Below are positions 58,118 through 64,000 of a stretch of DNA of 64,000 nucleotides, piece after piece. The position numbers and the translations under genes were made by a program. The stretch comes from Schizochytrium sp. CCTCC M209059 (Eukaryota; Sar; Bigyra; Thraustochytrida; Thraustochytriidae). The notes beneath the pieces were generated by a model that was given only the letters and a program-made list of their open reading frames with translations, was not told where the DNA came from and did not search any database. Positions within the stretch are counted from its first letter, which is position 1; each line of letters begins with the position of its first letter. The stretch is taken from positions 479,994-543,993 of the forward strand of contig KN805371.1 of assembly GCA_000818945.1 (NCBI GenBank), read 5' to 3'.

Positions 58118-59341
58118 ATGCTCTCGAGCAGCGGCGTACAGAATCAGCCTTGGCAAGACACCATGCGCTGGGACGCCTCCATGAACCTGCCCGAGTCCCT
58201 CGCCGCGCCCTTTGCCGCGACCATGCCCCCCGCTAGCGAGAGCAACAAGACGTCTTTCTCTGGTGCCCCCGCCCGGCGCTTTGGCCAGCGCAGCTACCCG
58301 AGCTCGTGCTCTGATACCACGGATGCCGGCGCACAGCTCACCGCAGAGGACGAAGACGAGCTCGCAGGATTCCTCGACACCTGCTTCCACGAGGACAAGC
58401 AAGCTTGGGATGGCGCAAAGCCTGAGAGCTTTTTCGTGCCCTTTCAGAACTACGACCATCCCCTTGCCTTTGGCGCGCCACTTTTGCCCAACAACAACAA
58501 CAGCAACCAGCAGATCTTTCCCAGCAGCTCCGTTGACGCCTTTCACGGCCACTACCCGTCCTCTGCTGCCGCCGCCGCCGCGTACTTGTCCACAACGCAG
58601 GCCAAGCACCACCAGAACGAGCATCTCTTGCAACCCTGGCAGCAGCAGCAAAAACAGGAGCAGGAGCGCGCCGAACTGGTGAACATGAACAAGCGCTCCT
58701 TTCATGCCTTGTCGGGGTCCCAGCCGACGGCGAAGCGCAGTCGGACCGACGTGAACCCAATCAAGGGAGGAGACTTCATTGAACGGGCCTCCAGCGGCTC
58801 TTCGGGCAAGTCCGAGGCGGCGCAAATTGTGTACCGCAAGCTGTGGAGCGAACACGACGACGAGCTCCTCTTTTCCCTCGTGCGCAAGCACGGCAAGGGC
58901 AACTGGAAGAAACTTGCAGAGTTCATTCCGGGCAAAACCGCCACGCAGTGCTCGCAGCGCTGGCGCAAGGCTCTCGACCCGGACATTATTAAGGGCAAGT
59001 GGTCATCGGAGGAAGACAAGAAGCTCCGCGACGCCGTCGCCGCCTATGGCCCCAAGTGGCGCAAGATTGCTTCGGTCATCCCTGGTCGCACTGGAAAGCA
59101 GTGCCGCGACCGCTACACGTCGCGTCTGCGGCCCGAAATCCGCAAGATCGGCAACTGGACCGCTGAGGAGGACAGCATCATCCTCAAGGCGCACAATGAG
59201 CTGGGCAACCGCTGGGCCGCCATCCAAAAGCTCGTCCCTGATCGCGCCTGGTACTCGATCAAGTGGCGCATCGAGACGCTCAGGCGCAACGCCTCCAAGG
59301 AAGATGACACGGGATCTAGCACCCAAGGTGGCTCACCATGA
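58118..59341 (+). CDS. three-repeat MYB transcription factor
   Basis: A 407-residue protein from the ATG at 58118; earlier in-frame codons begin at TTG. The first 240 residues are disordered with Asn/Gln/Ala runs. Three consecutive MYB repeats occupy about residues 243-395. R1: KLWSEHDDELLFSLV with GNWKKLAEFIPGKTATQCSQ. R2: KGKWSSEEDKKLRDAV with RKIASVIPGRTGKQCRDRYT. R3: GNWTAEEDSIILKAHNELGN, ending VPDRAWYSIKWRIETL, where the usual GRTDNxIKNHW recognition helix is altered. R1R2R3 MYBs (c-MYB/MYB3R) control cell-cycle genes. The protein stops soon after R3. A 5-kb gene-poor region lies upstream. Confidence 0.92.
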   Translation: MLSSSGVQNQPWQDTMRWDASMNLPESLAAPFAATMPPASESNKTSFSGAPARRFGQRSYPSSCSDTTDAGAQLTAEDEDELAGFLDTCFHEDKQAWDGAKPESFFVPFQNYDHPLAFGAPLLPNNNNSNQQIFPSSSVDAFHGHYPSSAAAAAAYLSTTQAKHHQNEHLLQPWQQQQKQEQERAELVNMNKRSFHALSGSQPTAKRSRTDVNPIKGGDFIERASSGSSGKSEAAQIVYRKLWSEHDDELLFSLVRKHGKGNWKKLAEFIPGKTATQCSQRWRKALDPDIIKGKWSSEEDKKLRDAVAAYGPKWRKIASVIPGRTGKQCRDRYTSRLRPEIRKIGNWTAEEDSIILKAHNELGNRWAAIQKLVPDRAWYSIKWRIETLRRNASKEDDTGSSTQGGSP

Positions 59342-60300
59342 TTTTACTTTACTGCTATAGGCCAAGAAATCGCGTATTGGCCCCAACGAGAAATCTTCAA
59401 ATGCTTTGGCTTCATAAGCCAAGAATATATGCAAATCCAAAGCGCAAAGGTGGATTACACCGAGCACTGAGTTTTTTGAGACCAGCTCTGCACGTAAATA
59501 TCGCGCAAAGCTTTTGATACCCTGGCAGGGTTTTACTGAGCCTTACATCAACAGTACACCATCTCCCATTCCAGCAAATTTATATTTATATTTCATCCTC
59601 AATACCCAATCACCTGCGTTGCTCCTCCTTTACCATTTAGCCTAGTGTCTCTCGGCCATGATGATCTCGACGGGTGGGACTGTGCAGATCGAAAGACTTG
59701 CATTGTTGCGGCGGCAGAATACCATAGGGACACCGGCTGATTCTGTTTGAACGAACAAAGGCGTCTAGAGCACGACTTGATTTGGACCGGTTACGAAGGA
59801 CAGCATGCGCCACCTCGAAGGTCAATTGCTTACAGTCGATATAATGGTCTGAAAGCTGTAAATTGCGTGCATGCCAAGCTGAGAAATGACCATCTCTCGT
59901 TGAGCTTGCCGTGTGAGATCTCCGCAGTCCTCTATCTTGACAAATTTGATACCCAATTTTTTTATTTCATTTTGTTTTTGCTTCTCTTTTTTTTTTCCAA
60001 AGAAAGGAAGAGAGACCTTGCGCATCAGAGGCGGCAGACTTGCAATATTCCGGCCTGAACGGCGCGGCTACGATGACGGAGCGACCGTGCTAGAGCCACG
60101 CCCTTTCGTCGCCCACACAATCAACGCACGCACCAACGCACCTTGTGCGTGGTCCCCCACCACCCTCTTGCAGTGCACCGGGTACCCACCCCACCCCACC
60201 TCTTGGCGAATTCCAGCACGCACAGGTTCTCCTCAAAGCTCAAAAGTCCTCCTGAGCTCTCGCTGCCTGCTGCTGCGCGAAGCCGAAGCTAATCAGCAAC
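59342..60300. other. intergenic region between MYB and TPR genes
   Basis: AT-richer sequence with TTTATATTTATATTTC (59580-59595) and a T-rich tract (59958-59999), probably including the MYB 3' end. The last 100 bases are GC-rich and lead into the TPR gene. No supportable gene. Confidence 0.55.
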
Positions 60301-63087
60301 ATGAGCTCGCGCGACGCCCAGCGCGCGCTGCGCCTGAGCCAGGAACAGAGCCAGCGCCTCAGCCAGCGACAGCTCGAGGCGAACCGTCTTGAGGACGGCG
60401 ACCCTCGCAGACAATCTCTTCGTCTTGTGCCGAGCCCTGAAGTCGTCCAAGAAGCCGAGCTCAAGCTCGTTGCGAGCGACCAGAGCAGCCCAGGGGACGA
60501 AGTGTTCTCAGCCGAGGCCCGCGCCATCATCGACCCTCGTAGCATCTCCTTTCGCGCCGTCAAAGCCATCCTCAAAGGCGTGCTTAGTAGAGACTTGGTC
60601 CCGGACGTCGAGCTCTTTGAAGCTACGCGAAACCTCTCCGAAAAGATCACCGTAGGAACAACGATCAAGGTCATTGGAGAAAATGACGATGGCTCTCGCG
60701 AAGGCCGCGTCCACTACGCCGATGAGCAAGTCACGTTGAGGCCCGGCAAAGACGCCGAAGTAAAAGAACGCTGTGACTGGGCCACGGAGGATATTGCGCA
60801 GTACGTAGTTCCTGAACTAATCACGGACGACAAGCAAATCTACCTCCACCACCTCGACGACGCAGATGTGGGTGGCGAGTTTCAGGGCACATTTGTGAGC
60901 CAGGCGCGGAGTACTCGATTCAGAGATCTCGTTGCTGCGCTGGAAGTCCACTTCGGCGATAGAGCTGAGTCCGCCTTTGTGTGGCTCGATATCTTCAGCG
61001 CCAACCAGCCAGAACTCACACGTCGCGACGGAGGTACGCCTGATGAAACGAAAAAGGCCTATGAGGAGTACATGACGGTTGGGCTCCATCGCGCCATCGC
61101 CAGGTTTGATGAGCTGGTGGTGTTTTTTGACCGCTGGGACAACACACCAGCTCCTCTGCAGCGCGCGTGGTGCGTGTGGGAGGTGCTGGGAGCCGTAAAG
61201 ACCAAGAGGCCTCTGCAGATTGCTGTTACACCCGGTGAAGAGGAGGGATTCGAGGAGCAGCTTCGTAAAGATCCTTACGAGATTGCCAAGATCATGGCAG
61301 ACAACAATGATATGCGCAACGCCAAGTGCTACAAAGCTAAAGACAAGAAAATGATCGACGATGCTGTCGGAAAAGTCGACGGGAACTTTACAACGCTGAA
61401 TATGGTGGTGAATGACCGTGTGCGGGAGTGGCATATGCAAATGGCGCGACAAGCAGTCGACAAAGCACGACAGCGAGAAAATAAAGAGGGTCTAGCGAAT
61501 ATCCTTAATGGTGCGGGGGCTCTTTTCCATAGCCAGAGCTTGTTTGATGAGTCCTTGGCGTACTACAAGGAAGCGCTGTCGATTCGCAAGGATAGTCTCG
61601 GCGACCGGCATCCCTTAGTGGCGGCCACGCTCCACAGCATCGCCTTGGTGTATAAATCACAAGGCCGCTACGAGGAGGCCTTGGCGTACTACGAGGAAGC
61701 GCTGTCGATTTGCAAGGAAAGTCTCGGTGACCGACATCCCGATGTGGCCAGCGCGCTCAACAACATCGCCAGCGTGTATTATGCACAAGGCCGCTACGAG
61801 GAGGCCTTGGCGTACTACGAGGAAGCGCTGTCGATTTACAAGGAAAGTCTCGGCGACCGGCATCCCTATGTGGCGACCACGCTCCACAACATCGCCAATG
61901 TGTACCGAGCACAAGGCCGCTACGAGGAGGCCTTGGCGTACTATGAGGAAGCGCTGTCGATTCGCAAGGAAAGTCTCGGCGACCGGCATCCCAATGTGGC
62001 CAGCACGCTCTACGGCATCGCCGGCGTGTATAAAGCACAAGGCCGCTACGAGGAGGCCTTGGCGTACTACGAGGAAGCGCTGTCGATTCGCAAGGAAAGT
62101 CTTGGCGACCGGAATCCCTCAGTGGCGGCCACGCTCCACAACATCGCCGGCGTGTATGACTCACACGGCCGCTACGAGGAGGCCCTGGCGTACTACGAGG
62201 AAGCGCTGTCGATTTGCAAGGAAAGTCTTGGTGACCGGCATTCCTCAGTGGCGTCCACGCTCCACAGCATCGCCTTGGTGTATAAATCACAAGGCCGCTA
62301 CGAGGAGGCCTTGGCGTACTACGAGGAAGCGTTGTCGATTCGCAAGGAAAGTCTTGGCGACCGGCATCCCGATGTGGCCAACACGCTCAACAACATCGCC
62401 GGCGTGTATGACTCACAAGGCCGCTACAAGGAGGCCTTGGCGTTCTACGAGGAAGCGCTGTCGGTTGAAAAGGAAAGTCTCGGCGACCGGCATCCCGATG
62501 TGGCGACCACGCTCTACGGCATCGCCATGGTGTTTGGCTCACAAGGCCGCTACGAGGAGACCTTGGTGTACTACGAGGAAGCGCTGTCGATTTACAAGGA
62601 AAGTCTTGGCGACCGGCATCCCGATGTGGCCAACACGCTCAACAACATCGCCGGCGTGTATGACTCACAAGGCCGCTACAAGGAGGCCTTGGCGTTCTAC
62701 GAGGAAGCGCTGTCGGTTGAAAAGGAAAGTCTCGGCGACCGGCATCCCGATGTGGCGACCACGCTCTACGGCATCGCCATGGTGTTTGGCTCACAAGGCC
62801 GCTACGAGGAGACCTTGGTGTACTACGAGGAAGCGCTGTCGATTTACAAGGAAAGTCTTGGCGACCGGCATCCCGATGTGGCGATCACGCTCAACAACAT
62901 CGCCAGCGTGTATGTCTTACAAGGCCGCCACGAGGAAGCCTTAACGTACTACGAGGAAGCGCTGTCGATTAAGAAGGAATGTCTCGGCGACCGGCATCCG
63001 AAGTGGCGACCATGCTCAACAACATGCGAATCACGAGAGAGAGAATGCAAGCGAGCACGAAGAGACGGTCCTCGCTGCCAAAACTAG
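60301..63087 (+). CDS. TIR-like/TPR (kinesin-light-chain-type repeat) NLR-like protein
   Basis: A 928-residue protein from the ATG at 60301. The first ~190 residues are uncharacterised. Residues about 195-310 form a TIR-like domain of the type seen beside TPRs in many protists (TFVSQARSTRFRDLVAALEV, FVWLDIFSANQPELTRRDGG, VVFFDRWDN, QRAWCVWEVLGAV). Residues about 395-900 are kinesin-light-chain-type TPRs in twelve 42-residue units of consensus GRYEEALAYYEEALSIKESL plus GDRHPDVATTLNNIA. This is the NLR-like arrangement of sensor plus effector, so an immune or self-recognition role is possible, but a scaffold role is equally open. A one-base deletion near 62999 shifts the frame in the last repeat; without it the frame would continue to a TAA at 63114. 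An AATAAA lies at 63125. Confidence 0.88.
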   Translation: MSSRDAQRALRLSQEQSQRLSQRQLEANRLEDGDPRRQSLRLVPSPEVVQEAELKLVASDQSSPGDEVFSAEARAIIDPRSISFRAVKAILKGVLSRDLVPDVELFEATRNLSEKITVGTTIKVIGENDDGSREGRVHYADEQVTLRPGKDAEVKERCDWATEDIAQYVVPELITDDKQIYLHHLDDADVGGEFQGTFVSQARSTRFRDLVAALEVHFGDRAESAFVWLDIFSANQPELTRRDGGTPDETKKAYEEYMTVGLHRAIARFDELVVFFDRWDNTPAPLQRAWCVWEVLGAVKTKRPLQIAVTPGEEEGFEEQLRKDPYEIAKIMADNNDMRNAKCYKAKDKKMIDDAVGKVDGNFTTLNMVVNDRVREWHMQMARQAVDKARQRENKEGLANILNGAGALFHSQSLFDESLAYYKEALSIRKDSLGDRHPLVAATLHSIALVYKSQGRYEEALAYYEEALSICKESLGDRHPDVASALNNIASVYYAQGRYEEALAYYEEALSIYKESLGDRHPYVATTLHNIANVYRAQGRYEEALAYYEEALSIRKESLGDRHPNVASTLYGIAGVYKAQGRYEEALAYYEEALSIRKESLGDRNPSVAATLHNIAGVYDSHGRYEEALAYYEEALSICKESLGDRHSSVASTLHSIALVYKSQGRYEEALAYYEEALSIRKESLGDRHPDVANTLNNIAGVYDSQGRYKEALAFYEEALSVEKESLGDRHPDVATTLYGIAMVFGSQGRYEETLVYYEEALSIYKESLGDRHPDVANTLNNIAGVYDSQGRYKEALAFYEEALSVEKESLGDRHPDVATTLYGIAMVFGSQGRYEETLVYYEEALSIYKESLGDRHPDVAITLNNIASVYVLQGRHEEALTYYEEALSIKKECLGDRHPKWRPCSTTCESRERECKRARRDGPRCQN
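61555..63000 (+). repeat. twelve 126-base tandem repeats encoding TPRs
   Basis: Units begin every 126 bases from 61555 to 62941. Units are highly similar at DNA level. The 252-base block 62372-62623 appears identical to the adjacent 62624-62875 as I read it. The 42-codon unit also leaves long open frames in a second plus frame and on the minus strand; those are side effects. Confidence 0.93.
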
Positions 63088-63595
63088 CGTGCTTTAGGGG
63101 CAAAAGAAAAACGTAAAATCAGACAATAAAATTTGACAGTTAAGATGGTCTTCCCTGATAGTGATAACGTCATTCGCTAGTCCGGTTCTACGCCACCCCA
63201 ACTAAGATTGGCAAATCACTTTACGATAGAGAGGGTTCCTCAAGGGCATCAGAGATTTTTCCTTGAAAGGGGGAGGAAATGGACCTGGCTTCTCCTCTGA
63301 AGCTACACGCGCTTCGGGATTTCGAAATATAGCAGTTGTTGAGTACCTGTTGCAAATGTGAGGCTGGAGGAGAGAGTCTCTCACTTTTCATTTGCAAGAG
63401 CATTTCGAGCCCCCCAAAGAATCATCCTTTTTTATTAAAGTAGGAAAAGCACAATCTTGACGCAACTCCATGACTCACATACGCACATATGTTCGCATGC
63501 ATGCTGACCGGCAGTCGAGTTTGTCGTTCTCGTCTTGGTTTGTCGTCGTCGCTGGAGTCGGAGTCGGAAGCAAGCTCTTCAGGTTTAAAATCATC
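63088..63595. other. intergenic region
   Basis: 3' flank of the TPR gene with AATAAA at 63125-63130, then AT-richer sequence. No gene is seen before the fragment at 63596. Confidence 0.55.
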
Positions 63596-63862
63596 ATGTT
63601 ACCCAAGAAGTTGCTGATTATACAGTTTCAGTTTAAAGTGAGTTCGTGTTGGCAGGTGGGATCGTGCCAGCTGCACGCGAAGCTGCGCGGTTTGTACACG
63701 CCGTTGCCGCTGACGGTGGCGATCCTGATTCTGGCACTGTAGGACATTCGAGACAAAGGCGCCAAACTTGTCGCTTCTCGTATTCTCGAAAGCTTGGAGA
63801 AGCGCTACTCCTTTCCAATCAATGAATGTGCCGACATTAACACGGAAATCCAACGTATTTAA
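63596..63862 (+). CDS. incomplete unknown gene with an intron (right edge)
   Basis: From an ATG at 63596, 14 codons (LPKKLLIIQFQFK) reach a good GTGAGT donor at 63638. The acceptor CTGTAG ends at 63742, a 105-base intron like others here, and the frame continues DIRDKGAKLVASRILESLEK, then RYSFPINECADINTEIQRI and a TAA at 63860. Immediately downstream, another frame (from 63841) is protein-like to a stop at 63999: RRVGHLTPQRGKRIIATLRE, MEDESLTYFRIKQGATEAA. A one-base indel or a further intron would join them. No family recognised; it may be a pseudogene or an assembly error. Confidence 0.4.
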
Positions 63863-64000
63863 AGGCTTTTAGAAGAAGGGTCGGCCACTTGACACCTCAG
63901 CGGGGCAAGCGCATCATTGCCACCCTTCGAGAAGCTATCATGGAGGATGAAAGCCTCACTTACTTTAGGATCAAACAGGGCGCCACTGAGGCCGCGTAGA

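Noticed and set aside
61757..62290. Minus-strand frames in the TPR array
   Set aside because: The same repeat effect, with no start context or domain.
61727..62944. 405-codon alternative plus-strand frame in the TPR array
   Set aside because: It arises because the 126-base repeat has no stop in this frame; the translation is a simple periodic echo.

Overview
This is nuclear DNA from a single-celled eukaryote. The genes are mostly intron-poor and GC-rich in coding regions. They lie on both strands, often as divergent or convergent pairs, and are separated by GC-rich spacers full of tetra- and pentanucleotide microsatellites. The few introns I could reconstruct are short (about 105-340 bases) with GT..AG ends. 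The products are eukaryotic housekeeping proteins (SEC31, RPB5, eIF2-alpha, ADAT1) and protist-style multidomain proteins. A stramenopile, most plausibly a labyrinthulomycete (thraustochytrid), fits best, but that is inference from style and gene content, not a database result.

Layout, left part (1-29 kb): a partial RING protein of BRCA1/BARD1 type (-); an IQ-motif coiled-coil protein (+); the COPII coat protein SEC31 (-) with long polyglutamine tracts; an assembly gap (9551-9767); an ACAD10/11-type acyl-CoA dehydrogenase with a tiny first exon (+); a coiled-coil protein (-); a HAD-type phosphatase-like protein (+) followed by a decayed copy of its own 3' end; RPB5 (-); an Ala/Lys/Glu-rich protein with a helical C terminus (-); eIF2-alpha (+); a small Cys-rich protein (-); a small single-pass membrane protein (-); a three-exon 5'(3')-deoxyribonucleotidase (-); a small two-exon gene (+); and a secreted-ectodomain RING-H2 membrane ubiquitin ligase (-).

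Right part (30-64 kb): a CTR copper transporter with a long Cys-rich ectodomain (+); tRNA adenosine deaminase ADAT1 (-); a probably domesticated piggyBac-derived protein (+); a full-length ABCB transporter (-); a CAMK-like kinase (-); a conserved-looking protein ending in a CAAX box (+); a calponin-homology/TBC fusion (+); a TPR plus cyclic-nucleotide-binding-like protein (-); a 5.4-kb gene-poor, repeat-rich stretch; a three-repeat MYB factor (+); a TIR-like/TPR repeat protein with 12 nearly identical 126-base repeats (+); and an incomplete unknown gene at the right edge.

There is no operon-like logic; neighbours appear functionally unrelated. The most unusual items are the NLR-like TIR/TPR gene with a perfect 252-base internal duplication and a terminal frameshift, the piggyBac-derived protein lacking a visible catalytic core, the CH-TBC protein that seems to have lost the GAP arginine finger, and the Cys-rich CTR and RING-H2 ectodomain proteins. 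I found no tRNA, rRNA, CRISPR array or intact transposon.
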